Of a stretch of DNA of 64,000 nt, positions 42,360 to 52,082 are shown piece after piece (position 1 is the stretch's first letter; each line of letters starts with the position of its first letter). Made by a program: the position numbers and the translations under genes. The stretch is from Hymenobacter arizonensis. Its GTDB lineage: Bacteria > Bacteroidota > Bacteroidia > Cytophagales > Hymenobacteraceae. The notes under the pieces are model-generated. The model was not told the DNA's origin and did not search any database. It saw nothing but the letters and a program-made list of their open reading frames with translations. The DNA lies in contig NZ_FOXS01000009.1 of assembly GCF_900115775.1 (NCBI RefSeq), forward strand, positions 1 to 64,000, given 5' to 3'.

Positions 42360-44651
42360 CTACAGGGTGACACTGCCTTTCAGGCGGATATCCCGCGAGG
42401 AGCTGCCCACCAGCACGTCGAACCGGCCGGGCTCGAGCACCCACTGCTTTTGAGCTTCGTCGTAGTATTGAAAGGCGCCGGAGTCCAGCGTCAGGGTCAC
42501 GGTTTTGGCTTCGCCGGGCTGGAGAAAGACCTTCTCAAAGCCTTTCAGCTCTTTTTCTGGGCGCTTCACTGCGGCTTGCGGGTCGTGCACGTAGACTTGC
42601 ACTACTTCGGCCCCGGCGCGGGGGCCGGAGTTGGTCACCGTCAGCTGCAGGGTGGCGCTTTTGGGGCCGGGCGTCACGCGCAGGTTATCGTACTTGAAGG
42701 TGGTGTAGCTCAGGCCGTGGCCGAAGGCGAACTGCGGCGCCACGTTGTAGGTGTCGAAGTAGCGGTAGCCCACGTAGATGTCGTCCTTGTAGGTCTGCTT
42801 CAGGGGGTTGCCGGGCGTGCTCGGGTATTCGCCCAGCTTATGAGCGGGCGAGTCTTCCAGCTTCACGGGGAAGGTGAAGGGTAGCTTGCCCGAGGGGTTC
42901 ACGTCGCCGAACAGAATGTGAGCCAGGGCGTTGCCGCCTTCCATGCCGGGATACCAGGCTTCCACCAGGGCTTTGGTCTGGCCTACCCAGGCCGATACGT
43001 CCATGGGCCCGCCGCCCAGCAGCACTACCACGGTGTTGGGGTTGGCGGCCTGCACGGCCCGCACCAGTTCGTCCTGCCCGAAGGGCATGTGCAGGTCGGG
43101 CTTGTCGGTGTCCTCGGCGTCGTAGGCGTTGTCGGTCCACACCTTGTAGTCATAGCCGTGGAAGGAGCCGCCCACGTAAATCACCACCTCGGCCGCTTTG
43201 GCGGCGGCCACGGCCTCAGCCACTAGTTTCGGGTCGACTTTTTGGCCCCGGGCCACCACGTAGCCGGGACTAAAGGTAACCGCGGCGGTGCTGCCCAGGG
43301 CATTTTTGATGCCTTGCAGCGGCGTGATTTCGTACTTGGCCCGGAGCTGCGCGCTGCCGCCGCCGCCAGCGTTTTCACGGGTGGCGTTGGCCCCGATGAC
43401 GGCCACGGTGCGCACGGTTTTTTTCAGGGGCAGGATGCCGTCGTTTTTCAGCAGCACGATGCCTTCTTCGGCCACTTTCAGGGCCGTGGCCTGGTGCGCT
43501 TTGGTGTTGTGGGAACCGGGCTGGCGCTTGGCATTACCCATCATATTGGTGGCGTACATCACGCGCAGGATGCGCCGCACCTTGTCGTCGAGCAGCGGCA
43601 GCAGCGCCGGGTCTTTTTTCACGGCCGCGAGCGCCGCATCGGCTAGGTAAAACCGGTCATAAATGGTTTTCGTCGGCGTGACCCGGACGGCCGGGCCGGG
43701 GCTCGCGCTGGCCGTGGCGGACTGGTCGAGGCTGTTGTTTTTCAGCACCAAGTCGGTGCCCATTTCTACGTCGGTGCCGTTGCGCAGGGCATCCAGGGTG
43801 TTGTGGGTCGAGCCCCAGTCGCTAATCACCAATCCCTTGAAGCCCCATTCACCCTTGAGGATGTCCAGCATCAGGTAGGCGTTTTCGGTGGTGTACTGGC
43901 CCCTAAACTTGTTGTAGGCGCCCATCAGGGTATGCACGCCGCCCTGCTGCACAGCCGCCTGAAAGCCCGGCAAATAGATTTCGCGCAGGGCCCGCTCGCT
44001 CACGTGCACGTCGATTTTGCTGCGCTGGATTTCCTGGTTGTTCAGCGCAAAATGCTTCACGCAGGCCGACACGCCCTGGTCCTGCACGCCGCGGATATAG
44101 CCCACCACCAGTTGAGAAACCAGGTAGGGGTCTTCGCTGAGGTACTCGAAGTTGCGGCCGTTGAGCGGGGCGCGGATGATGTTGATGCCGGGGCCGAGGA
44201 TGATGTCTTTGCCCCGGAAGCTGGCCTCCGCGCCCAGCACGGCCCCGTAGGCGTAGCCCAGCTTGCGGTTCCAGGTCGAGGCCAGCGTGTTGTTGGTGGG
44301 CAGGTAGGTGCCGGCGTTGTGCGGGCTGTCCACCGGTTTCCAGTCGCGGCCCTGCTCGGGGCGCACGCCGTGGGGGCCGTCGGAAGTCATCAGCTCGGGG
44401 ATACCCAGGCGCGGCACGCCGCCCGAGGCAAAGGCCGAGTTGGCGTGTATCATCTTGATTTTCTCTTCCAGCGTCAGCTTCTGGAGCAGGGCGTTCACTT
44501 CGGCCTCGTGGGCGAGCAAGGGCGCCGGCTGAGTTGCCACCGGGGGCACTGCCGCCACCGCCTGGTGGGTTTGCGGCGAGCTACAGCTGGTCAGAGCGCA
44601 AAAAAAAGCGGGGCCCAGCAGGGCGTTAAGGGGTGGGAATTGCTTGAACAT
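42360..44651 (-). CDS. GH3 beta-glucosidase, lipoprotein type
   Basis: 763 residues from ATG 44651; a lipoprotein signal (LLGPAFFCALTSC) has the Cys lipobox. The in-frame extension to 44714 is not family-like. GH3 motifs: LTLEEKIKMIHANSAF, GLVISDWGSTHNTLDALRNG with the nucleophile Asp near residue 278, VVIYVGGSFHGYDYK, and a fibronectin-III-like C-terminus (LTVTNSGPRAGAEVVQVYV). Its N-terminal SDGPHGVRPEQGRDW differs from the BglX-type gene at 36255, so the two serve different linkages. First gene of the minus-strand run; its promoter must lie in 44652-44941. Confidence 0.93.
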   Translation of the reverse strand: MFKQFPPLNALLGPAFFCALTSCSSPQTHQAVAAVPPVATQPAPLLAHEAEVNALLQKLTLEEKIKMIHANSAFASGGVPRLGIPELMTSDGPHGVRPEQGRDWKPVDSPHNAGTYLPTNNTLASTWNRKLGYAYGAVLGAEASFRGKDIILGPGINIIRAPLNGRNFEYLSEDPYLVSQLVVGYIRGVQDQGVSACVKHFALNNQEIQRSKIDVHVSERALREIYLPGFQAAVQQGGVHTLMGAYNKFRGQYTTENAYLMLDILKGEWGFKGLVISDWGSTHNTLDALRNGTDVEMGTDLVLKNNSLDQSATASASPGPAVRVTPTKTIYDRFYLADAALAAVKKDPALLPLLDDKVRRILRVMYATNMMGNAKRQPGSHNTKAHQATALKVAEEGIVLLKNDGILPLKKTVRTVAVIGANATRENAGGGGSAQLRAKYEITPLQGIKNALGSTAAVTFSPGYVVARGQKVDPKLVAEAVAAAKAAEVVIYVGGSFHGYDYKVWTDNAYDAEDTDKPDLHMPFGQDELVRAVQAANPNTVVVLLGGGPMDVSAWVGQTKALVEAWYPGMEGGNALAHILFGDVNPSGKLPFTFPVKLEDSPAHKLGEYPSTPGNPLKQTYKDDIYVGYRYFDTYNVAPQFAFGHGLSYTTFKYDNLRVTPGPKSATLQLTVTNSGPRAGAEVVQVYVHDPQAAVKRPEKELKGFEKVFLQPGEAKTVTLTLDSGAFQYYDEAQKQWVLEPGRFDVLVGSSSRDIRLKGSVTL

Positions 44652-44941
44652 GGCGTGCAAGTGGGAGGAAGAAGGCAGTGCAAAGGGCGGCCGCAACCTG
44701 GGGCGAAGAGCCACCCTTTTTTATTCACAGAGCAATAATAGTGTATTTATGGTAAATTGTTATTCGGTAATGAAAAATAATAATTCATATCTACATTTGG
44801 CTCCCCTCTCGAAAATTTGATTTGCCAGGGGCTCCCGACCGGCCCGACCGGCATCATCACCCGTTGCCAAGGCACCCTGCTCTGCCCACCCGGGCCAACG
44901 GCTGACTGGTTTTTCACCTCACTCCCTCAACCAGTTCAGCT
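44652..44941. promoter_or_regulatory. AT-rich divergent promoter region
   Basis: It separates the GH3 gene (minus) from the GH5-like gene (plus). The core 44720-44800 is strongly AT-rich. TACATTTG at 44792-44799 fits the Bacteroidota -7 box TAnnTTTG in the direction of the GH5-like gene, about 143 bases before its start. I see no good TTTG -33 box at the expected spacing. Confidence 0.5.
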
Positions 44942-46957
44942 ATGGCTGCCCTATCTTCCGCCACCCGCCATCACCGTAGGCTCTTGCTTCTGGTGCTGCT
45001 GCTGGCCAGCTACCCCGGGCGGGCACAACAGCCGGCCTTGCTGACGCAGCCCGGCACCTTTGCGGTGGGCTGTAACTACTGGGCCTCGCACGCCGGCACG
45101 CACATGTGGCGCGACTGGCGGCCCGCCGTTATTGACCAGGATTTCCGGCAGCTGGCGGAAAATGGCATCAAAGTGATTCGCGTGTTCCCGCTGTGGCCCG
45201 ACTTCCAGCCCATTCAAAAAGTGTACGGGGGCGGCGGCTCGGTGAAGTACGTGGGCTTTGCCGATGAGCAGCCCCTGCCCACGGCCGGGGTGGGTGCCAG
45301 CGGCGTGAGCGAGGAGCAGCTGCGTCACTTCGAGGAACTGGCCGCGCTGGCCCAAAAGCACCACATCAAGCTGATTGTGGGCTTGATAACGGGCTGGATG
45401 AGCGGGCAGCTGTACGTGCCGCCGGCGCTGGCCGGCCGCGACCTGCTCACCGACCCCGAAGCGCTGGTCTGGCAGCAGAAGTTTGTCCGCACCTTCGTGC
45501 ACCGGCTCAAAAGCCAGCCCGCCATCCTGGCCTGGGACTTCGGCAACGAGTGCAACGTGATGGGCAAGGTCGAAAGCCACCAGCAGGCCTACCTGTGGTC
45601 GGCCCTGCTGGCCGGCGCCGTCAAAAGCGAGGACACCACCCGGCCCCTGCTCTCGGGCATGCACAGCCTGAGCGCCGAGGAAAATGCCCCCTGGCGCATT
45701 GAGGACCAGGCCGCCACCACCGACGTGCTCACCACCCACCCCTACTCGCTCTGGACCCCTTACGCCAGCCAGGACGGCATTAACACGATGCGCACCATCC
45801 TGCACGCGGCGGCCGAAACCCGCCTCTACGGCGACCTAGGCGGCAAGCCCGCCCTAGTCGAAGAAACCGGCGTGATGGGCCCGATGACCGGCGGCGAGAA
45901 GGAGAAAGCTGCCTTTGCCCGCACGGCGCTGTTCTCGAACTGGGCCCACGACTGCATGGGCACGCTCTGGTGGTGCGCCTACGACCAGCTCAGCTTTGCC
46001 TACCCGCCCTACAACTACTCCTCGGTGGAAAACGAGCTGGGCCTCATCGGCGAAGACCGGCGGCCCAAGCCCGTGCTGGGCGAGCTCAAGACCTTCAGCC
46101 GTTTCATCGACCAGCTGCCCTTCAAGGCCCTGCCGCCCCGTAAAACCGAGGCCGTGTGTATCCTCACCGCAGGGCAGGACACCTGGGGCGTGGGCTACAC
46201 CAGCTTCGTGCTGGCCAAGCAGGCGGGGTTCGACTTCCGGTTTCAGAAGGCCGGGCAGCCCCTGGCCGACGCGCCCCTGTACCTGCTGCCTTCGCTTAAG
46301 GGCGTTGAGCCCTTTCACAAGGCGTATTGGTTTGCGCTGCTCGATAAAGTGAAGGCCGGCGCTACGTTGTACATCTCGCTGGACGATGCCTACCTGCCCA
46401 CCTTCAACGGCCCCCTGGGCGTGGAAGTGGGCACCAACAGCCAGCGCCGTAGCCGGGTGCGCTTCGCCTCCAAACTCGGAACTGACAGCCTGGTGTTCGA
46501 GGCCGCGGCGGAGCGCAAACTGCTCATTGATTCGAAGCAAGCGACCGTGCTGGCCAAAGAAGGCGACGGCAACCCCGTATTCCTGAAAACAACCTACGGC
46601 AAAGGCCGCATCTACCTGCTCACCTTTCCGCTGGAGCAAAACCTGGCCGCCCTCCCCGGCGCTTTCGACGCGGGCCAACCCGCCTACGCCAGCATCTACC
46701 GGGAAATTGCCCGCCCGCAGCTGGCCGCGCGGGTGCTCACGCAGCCCCATCCGCTGGTCGGGACCACCGAGCACGAGGTGAGCCCGAACGAGAAAGTGGT
46801 CGTACTCATCAACTACAGCCCCAGCGACATTGCCACCACGGCCCACCTACTGGAGGGCTGGAAAATAGCCAGCAGCCTCCACGGCCCAAAGCCGGCTAGC
46901 ACGTCCCTGACCCTGAAGGCCAACGATGCGCTGGTGCTGACCCTGCGCCGGAAGTAA
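44942..46957 (+). CDS. GH5-like (clan GH-A) glycoside hydrolase, exported
   Basis: 671 residues. Signal peptide (RRLLLLVLLLASYPGRAQ). The catalytic barrel starts FAVGCNYWASHAGTHMWRDW and shows AWDFGNECNVMG (acid/base Glu after Asn) and KPALVEETGVMGPM (nucleophile Glu), with GTLWWCAYDQLSFAYP near the end of the barrel. Residues from about 390 on form extra domains resembling the GATase-like and beta parts of beta-galactosidase/mannanase relatives. Mannosidase or related activity is the best guess. It is divergent from the GH3 gene and convergent with the IclR gene. Confidence 0.85.
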   Translation: MAALSSATRHHRRLLLLVLLLASYPGRAQQPALLTQPGTFAVGCNYWASHAGTHMWRDWRPAVIDQDFRQLAENGIKVIRVFPLWPDFQPIQKVYGGGGSVKYVGFADEQPLPTAGVGASGVSEEQLRHFEELAALAQKHHIKLIVGLITGWMSGQLYVPPALAGRDLLTDPEALVWQQKFVRTFVHRLKSQPAILAWDFGNECNVMGKVESHQQAYLWSALLAGAVKSEDTTRPLLSGMHSLSAEENAPWRIEDQAATTDVLTTHPYSLWTPYASQDGINTMRTILHAAAETRLYGDLGGKPALVEETGVMGPMTGGEKEKAAFARTALFSNWAHDCMGTLWWCAYDQLSFAYPPYNYSSVENELGLIGEDRRPKPVLGELKTFSRFIDQLPFKALPPRKTEAVCILTAGQDTWGVGYTSFVLAKQAGFDFRFQKAGQPLADAPLYLLPSLKGVEPFHKAYWFALLDKVKAGATLYISLDDAYLPTFNGPLGVEVGTNSQRRSRVRFASKLGTDSLVFEAAAERKLLIDSKQATVLAKEGDGNPVFLKTTYGKGRIYLLTFPLEQNLAALPGAFDAGQPAYASIYREIARPQLAARVLTQPHPLVGTTEHEVSPNEKVVVLINYSPSDIATTAHLLEGWKIASSLHGPKPASTSLTLKANDALVLTLRRK

Positions 46958-46959
46958 CT

Positions 46960-46989
46960 GCCGTTGTTTTACGTGCCGCCCGCAACGGC
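46960..46989. terminator. Hairpin between convergent GH5-like and IclR genes
   Basis: GCCGTTG (46960-46966) and CAACGGC (46983-46989) pair across a 16-base loop that contains TTTT. It overlaps the region between the two stops (46957 and 46994) and could serve both. Confidence 0.4.
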
Positions 46990-46993
46990 TCCG

Positions 46994-47731
46994 TTAGCTT
47001 GCCAGCTGCTGGTTTATCTGCCGGGCGGCCTGGCGCAGGGCCTGGATGATTTCCTTTTTGCGCGCGGCCGTGCACCGGCTTTCCGGCAAAAACAGGCTCA
47101 GACTGGCCACCACCTGGGTTTGCTGCCAGATGGGCACGGCCAAGCCCACAATGTGGCTGGGCGAGAGCGTGACCAGCAGCTCGTCGGCCCGGATTTGGGC
47201 CAGCACGGCGGCCAGGCCCTCGGGCGTGTCGGCCCCCGGCCAGTTTTCGGCGCTGGGCAGCCCAACCGAGGCCACGAAGGCGGCCAGCTCTTTTTCGCTC
47301 AGGTACGCCAGCAGCACCCGGCCCGAAGCCGTTTCGTACACGCTGCGCTCGGTGGGGCTGCGCACCTGCAGGTCCTGGTCGCCGTGCACAATGTGGACGA
47401 TGAAGCGCTTCTGATTGCGAATGACGCCCAGCAGGCACGTTTCGTTGAGGCTGCGGGTGAGGTTCTCCATCACGTCGCGGGCCGCCGTTATCAGGTTCAG
47501 GCTGTAGGCCTGGTTGTTGGTGAGGTCGTACGCTTTGGGGCCCAGGCGGTAGCCCTTTTTGCGGCCCATGTGCTCCAAGTAGCTTTTCTCCACCAGCGTT
47601 TGCAGGATGTTGACGCAGGTAGCCTGGTTCATGTTCAGGCCGGCCGCAATTTCGGTGAGCGAGTACGTGCGCCCGCTGTCGCGGGCCACGAACTCGAGTA
47701 TGTCCAGCGCTTTGATGACAACTAAAACCAT
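46994..47731 (-). CDS. IclR family transcriptional regulator
   Basis: 245 residues. An N-terminal winged helix-turn-helix (KALDILEFVARDSGRTYSLT, EIAAGLNMNQATCVNILQTL) is followed by a ligand-binding domain (AYSLNLITAARDVMENLTRS, SVYETASGRVLLAYL, SPSHIVGLAVPIW). IclR relatives such as KdgR sense keto-deoxy-gluconate in uronate utilisation. The gene follows kduD on the same strand with 22 bases between, so it probably regulates kduD and the divergent SusCD operon. The ligand is inferred from this neighbourhood. Confidence 0.92.
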   Translation of the reverse strand: MVLVVIKALDILEFVARDSGRTYSLTEIAAGLNMNQATCVNILQTLVEKSYLEHMGRKKGYRLGPKAYDLTNNQAYSLNLITAARDVMENLTRSLNETCLLGVIRNQKRFIVHIVHGDQDLQVRSPTERSVYETASGRVLLAYLSEKELAAFVASVGLPSAENWPGADTPEGLAAVLAQIRADELLVTLSPSHIVGLAVPIWQQTQVVASLSLFLPESRCTAARKKEIIQALRQAARQINQQLAS

Positions 47732-47753
47732 AACCTCTGCTGCTTAAAAAATC

Positions 47754-48521
47754 TCAACGTCCCATCCAGCCGCCGTCGACGGTGATGATGGTGCCGTGCA
47801 CGTAGCGGGACGCTTCCGACGCTAAGAAAACGGTAATCCCCTTGAAATCGTCGGGCTCGCCCCAGCGGCCAGCCGGAATGCGCGCCAGAATGCTGCTGCT
47901 GCGGTCGGCGTCCTGGCGCAGGGCGGCCGTGTTGTCGGTGGCAATGTAGCCGGGCGCAATGGCGTTCACGTTCACGCCTTTGGCGGCCCACTCGTTGGCC
48001 AGGGCCTTTACCAGGCTGCCGATGGCGCCCTTGCTGGCCGCGTAGCCCGGCACCGTGATGCCGCCCTGAAACGTGAGCAGCGAGGCCGTGAAAATAATCT
48101 TGCCGTGGCCGCGCGCCACCATGCCTTTGCCCAGCTCCCGCGCCAGCAGGAAGGGCGCAGTGAGGTTGGTGTCGAGCACTTCGTCCCAGTAGGCGTCGGA
48201 GTGTTCGGCCGCGGGCTGGCGCCGGATGGTGCCGGCGTTGTTCACCAGGATGTCGATGACGGGCGCATCCTGCTGGAGCTGGGTCAGGAAATCGTAGACG
48301 GCGGCGCGCTGGCTCAGGTCGCACTGGTAGGCGCGGAACGCGCGGCCGGTGGCTTTTACGTCGCGCTCCACTTCGCTGCCCGCGAGCTCCAGCGAGGCCG
48401 ATACGCCGATGATGTCGGCCCCCGCTTCGGCCAGCGCCACGGCCATGGCCCGGCCGATGCCCCGCTTGCAGCCGGTGACTAGGGCGGTTTTACCAGTCAG
48501 GTCGAACGACGAAATGCTCAT
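47754..48521 (-). CDS. kduD: 2-dehydro-3-deoxy-D-gluconate 5-dehydrogenase (SDR family)
   Basis: 255 residues. Starts FDLTGKTALVTGCKRGIGRA, where TGCKRGIG is the characteristic KduD form of the TGxxxGxG NAD-binding motif. NNAGTIRR, the Ser region TASLLTFQGG, the catalytic YAASKGAIG and the tail FLASEASRYVHGTIITVDGG are all present. KduD interconverts 3-deoxy-D-glycero-2,5-hexodiulosonate and 2-keto-3-deoxygluconate in the breakdown of unsaturated uronates. No kduI is seen in the window. The start lies on a palindrome (48521-48533). Confidence 0.9.
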   Translation of the reverse strand: MSISSFDLTGKTALVTGCKRGIGRAMAVALAEAGADIIGVSASLELAGSEVERDVKATGRAFRAYQCDLSQRAAVYDFLTQLQQDAPVIDILVNNAGTIRRQPAAEHSDAYWDEVLDTNLTAPFLLARELGKGMVARGHGKIIFTASLLTFQGGITVPGYAASKGAIGSLVKALANEWAAKGVNVNAIAPGYIATDNTAALRQDADRSSSILARIPAGRWGEPDDFKGITVFLASEASRYVHGTIITVDGGWMGR

Positions 48522-48533
48522 GATACTGTATCA
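48521..48533. promoter_or_regulatory. Palindrome TGATAC-T-GTATCA over the kduD start
   Basis: A perfect 13-base palindrome whose first base is in the kduD ATG. A repressor such as the neighbouring IclR protein bound here would block both transcription and translation starts. No second copy was found before the SusC gene. Confidence 0.4.
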
Positions 48534-48907
48534 ATGTTGAATTGATTGCAATATTAGAGCAATATCGATGAAAACAAAAATGCCGCGGCTCACCTGGTCA
48601 ATAGTTTTTAGCTACAGTGTGAAGCAAAAAATTTGTGGGAGCAACAGGCCCGACCGCGCACTTGCTACGGAGGGAGTTAAATTGTTGCGAAGTGGTCTTT
48701 TTATAACGCAAAAGCCTATTTTAGTGGCTTTTGATGTCGATTCAAATATTGCGAGCCTAAATTCCGCCTGACTTAAACTGGCATAATGATGAATAAAAAG
48801 TCTCAGTAATTTTTCCTTGTAAAAAAATCTTTGGGGAACAAAAATTAATTGTTACTATTGCAATGTCAAATGACAATTTCATAATGACAAACTAAAACTC
48901 CCACCCG
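48522..48907. other. AT-rich divergent control region between kduD and SusC
   Basis: About 385 bases. The open frame 48568-48771 is unlikely to be a gene. Features seen: the palindrome at 48521-48533, CAATAT direct repeats near 48550-48566, a near -7 box (AATCTTTG) at about 48827-48834, and the palindrome at 48865-48876. Confidence 0.5.
48865..48876. promoter_or_regulatory. Palindrome TGTCA-AA-TGACA upstream of SusC
   Basis: Five-base arms with a 2-base spacer, about 30 bases before the SusC start. AATGACA recurs at about 48884-48890. It is a candidate operator or leader structure; the binding protein is unknown. Confidence 0.3.
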
Positions 48908-51900
48908 ATGAACAGTTCTCTTACCGGATTCTGGAAAGTTGGCTTACTTATCCTGAGCTTATTTTTCCCTTTTGCGCCCGCCTGGGCCCAAACCAAGCAG
49001 ACGGTGGCGGGCACCGTGGTTGATGCCAGTAATCAGCCGCTGCCCGGCGTAACGGTGCTGGTGAAAAACACCACCAACGGGACGTCTACCGGCCCCGACG
49101 GCACCTTCACCCTGACGGTGGCCACCGACAACCCCATACTGGTGCTCTCCTACATCGGCTTCAAAAGCCAGGAGGTGCCGGTGAGTGGCCGCTCGCAACT
49201 CAACCTGAGTATGGTGGGCGACGAGCAGGCCCTGAAAGAGGTGGTCGTGGTGGGCTACGGCACCCAGGAAAAGAAAGACCTCACGGGCGCCATCACCACC
49301 GTATCGGGCCAGGACGTGGCCCGGGTGCCGGTGTCGGGCTTCGACCAGGCCCTGCAGGGGCAGGTGGCCGGCCTGCAGATTTCGAGCTCTTCGGGCTCGC
49401 CGGGCGGCAACACCAGCATCCTGATTCGGGGCGTGGGCTCCGTGACGGGCGGCAACGAGCCCCTGTTTGTCATCGACGGCTTCCCGGTATCGGGCGCCGG
49501 GGGCGGCAACCCACTCAACACCATCAACCCCAACGACATTGAAAGCATCGACGTGCTCAAAGACGCCTCGGCCACGGCCATCTACGGCTCGCGCGGCTCC
49601 AACGGTGTCATCATCGTCACCACCAAGCGCGGCAAGGCGGGCAAGTCCCAGATTGGCCTCGACGTGTACGCCGGCTATCAGGAAATCTCCAAGAAGCTGG
49701 AGATGATGAATGCGCAGGAGTTTGCGCTGTTCACCATCGACGCCCGCAACAACGGCTACCTCGACAACACGCCAAGCACGCCCACGTTCACGCCCCGCAT
49801 CACGGACCCGAACAGCGTGCGGCCCACCAACTTCCGCATTCCCACGTCGTTGCTCGACCCGGCCTCGCTGGGTGAGGGCACGGACTGGCAGGACGCTATT
49901 TTCCGCAAGGCCCGGATTCAGAGCTACCAAGTGTCGGCCTCTGGCGGCGGCGACAACGTGCGCTTTGGCGTGTCGGCCGGCTATTTCGACCAGCAGGGCA
50001 TCGTTCTCAACACGGGCCTGCAGCGCTACAGCGTACGGGCCAACGTGGACGCCGACGTGGCCAAGCGCCTGCGGGTGGGCGTGAGCCTGCTGCCGAGCTA
50101 CACCCGCCAGCAAGACCTGCCTTATACGGGCCACTACGGCTCGTTCGGGGTCATTCAGGCGGCGCTGGCCCAGCCGCCAAACGTGCCCGTGTACAACCCC
50201 GACGGCTCGTACGGCACCAGCGTGCCGGCGCCCGATGCGCAGTCAGTATCGGTGCAGAGCGCAGTGAAGATTGCCAACGAATACAAAAACCCCTCGACGC
50301 AGTTTCGCCTGCTGGGCAACACCTACGCCGAGTACGCCCTGCTGCCGGAGCTCAAGTTCCGCACCACCCTCGGGGCCGACCTGAACTTCTTCCGCAGCCA
50401 AATCTGGATACCTTCGACGCTGAACACCGCCGCCGCTACTGGTCCGGCCCTGGCAGTGGCGCGGCGGGCAGAAAGCATCAGCTGGCTGAACGAGAACACG
50501 CTGAACTACCAGCGCACCTTCGGCCAGCATGCTGTCAACGTGGTGGGCGGCTTCACGGCGCAGCAGGAAATGAGCGACGCCATTGCCATAACGGCCAATA
50601 ACTTCCCCGACGACCTGGTGCCCAACATCAACGGCGGCATCGTGGTCGGCGGAGCCAATCAGGGCGGGAACGACCCAGCCGGCAGATTTCAGGACTACAC
50701 CATCCTCTCACTGCTGGCCCGGGCCAACTACGTGTTCATGGACCGGTACCTGCTCACGGCCACCATCCGGCGCGACGGCTCGTCGCGCTTCGGCGACAAC
50801 AACAAGTGGGGCACGTTCCCGTCGGCCTCGCTGGGCTGGCGCGTGTCGGAGGAAGCGTTTCTCAAACAGCAGAACGTAATCAACGACCTGAAGCTGCGGG
50901 CCAGCTACGGCCTGACGGGCAACAACGCCATCGGCAACTACCGCGCCATCGGGCAGCTGGGCAACAGCAACTACATCGTGGGCGATGCCCTAACGCCGGG
51001 GCTGGTGCGCAGCTCGTTCTCGAACCCCAACCTGGGCTGGGAAACTATGAAGCAGCTGGACCTGGGCCTGGACCTAGCCGTGCTCAACAGCCGCGTCATC
51101 TTCACGGCCGACGTGTACGACAAGCGCAACTCCAACATGCTGTTCAATATTCAGGTACCCGGCGCCACGGGCCTCACCAACGCCGTGGTGAACCTTGGCG
51201 AGGTGCAGAACCGGGGCCTGGAAATGGCCCTGACCACCCGCAACTTCGTGGGCGACTTCAAGTGGACGACCAACGCCAACATCACCTTCAACCGCAACAA
51301 GGTGCTGGCCCTGAGCACCGACGCGGAGCGGATTTTCGCCTCGGCCAACGGGCAGACGGCCAACAGCAACGTGACCATGGTGGGCCAGCCGATTGGCGTG
51401 TTCTTTGGCCGGCGCCAGCTGGGCATTTTCCAGACCGACGCGGAAGCTACCGAATACGGCGCCCAGCCCCTGGCCCGCGCCGGCGACGTGAAGTGGAAAG
51501 ACTCGGACGGCAACCGCGTCATCAACGACAACGACCGCGAAGTGATTGGCAACCCCCACCCCAAGTACTTCTTCGGCTTCAACAACACCTTTGCCTACAA
51601 GGCCTTCAGCCTCGACATTATGACCAACGGCATGGTGGGCTTCGACGTGTACAACGGCACGTTCATGCTCAACAACTCCGGGGTGCAGAACAACACGAAG
51701 TACGTGTACGACAACCGCTGGATTTCGGCCTCGCAGCCCGGCGACGGACGCTTCGGGCGCAGCATCCGCGGCGGCCGCAACAACAACGCGCAGTACAGCT
51801 CGCAGTACATCTTCGACGGCTCCTACCTGCGCATTCGCACCGTTACGCTGGCTTACACGCTGCCCGCTGAGTTCAGCCGCAGCATTGGCTTGCAGGGCGC

Positions 51901-52063
51901 CCGGGTGTTCGCCACCGGCGCCAACCTGCTCACCTTCACCAACTACCCGGGCTATGACCCGGAGGCGAGCACGGCTGGCGACAACCTGCTGGCCCCGCGC
52001 TCCGACTTCGGCAGCTACCCCATTGCGCGCTCCTACACCGCGGGCGTGAGCGTTTCTTTCTAA
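48908..52063 (+). CDS. SusC/RagA family TonB-linked outer-membrane protein
   Basis: 1051 residues. Signal peptide (LLILSLFFPFAPAWAQ). The carboxypeptidase-like domain at about 30-110 (VAGTVVDASNQPLPGVTVLV) leads into the SusC motif LKEVVVVGYGTQEKKDLTGA and the plug (AIYGSRGSNGVIIVTTKRGK). The barrel ends in YPIARSYTAGVSVSF. It pairs with the SusD gene 20 bases downstream and should import an oligosaccharide, most likely an acidic one given the lyase-type genes that follow. Confidence 0.96.
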   Translation: MNSSLTGFWKVGLLILSLFFPFAPAWAQTKQTVAGTVVDASNQPLPGVTVLVKNTTNGTSTGPDGTFTLTVATDNPILVLSYIGFKSQEVPVSGRSQLNLSMVGDEQALKEVVVVGYGTQEKKDLTGAITTVSGQDVARVPVSGFDQALQGQVAGLQISSSSGSPGGNTSILIRGVGSVTGGNEPLFVIDGFPVSGAGGGNPLNTINPNDIESIDVLKDASATAIYGSRGSNGVIIVTTKRGKAGKSQIGLDVYAGYQEISKKLEMMNAQEFALFTIDARNNGYLDNTPSTPTFTPRITDPNSVRPTNFRIPTSLLDPASLGEGTDWQDAIFRKARIQSYQVSASGGGDNVRFGVSAGYFDQQGIVLNTGLQRYSVRANVDADVAKRLRVGVSLLPSYTRQQDLPYTGHYGSFGVIQAALAQPPNVPVYNPDGSYGTSVPAPDAQSVSVQSAVKIANEYKNPSTQFRLLGNTYAEYALLPELKFRTTLGADLNFFRSQIWIPSTLNTAAATGPALAVARRAESISWLNENTLNYQRTFGQHAVNVVGGFTAQQEMSDAIAITANNFPDDLVPNINGGIVVGGANQGGNDPAGRFQDYTILSLLARANYVFMDRYLLTATIRRDGSSRFGDNNKWGTFPSASLGWRVSEEAFLKQQNVINDLKLRASYGLTGNNAIGNYRAIGQLGNSNYIVGDALTPGLVRSSFSNPNLGWETMKQLDLGLDLAVLNSRVIFTADVYDKRNSNMLFNIQVPGATGLTNAVVNLGEVQNRGLEMALTTRNFVGDFKWTTNANITFNRNKVLALSTDAERIFASANGQTANSNVTMVGQPIGVFFGRRQLGIFQTDAEATEYGAQPLARAGDVKWKDSDGNRVINDNDREVIGNPHPKYFFGFNNTFAYKAFSLDIMTNGMVGFDVYNGTFMLNNSGVQNNTKYVYDNRWISASQPGDGRFGRSIRGGRNNNAQYSSQYIFDGSYLRIRTVTLAYTLPAEFSRSIGLQGARVFATGANLLTFTNYPGYDPEASTAGDNLLAPRSDFGSYPIARSYTAGVSVSF

Positions 52064-52082
52064 ATCCCACCCGCAACTCGTC

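Noticed and set aside
48568..48771. 67-codon ORF in the kduD-SusC gap
   Set aside because: Lies in an AT-rich control region, with no conserved feature and poor coding look.
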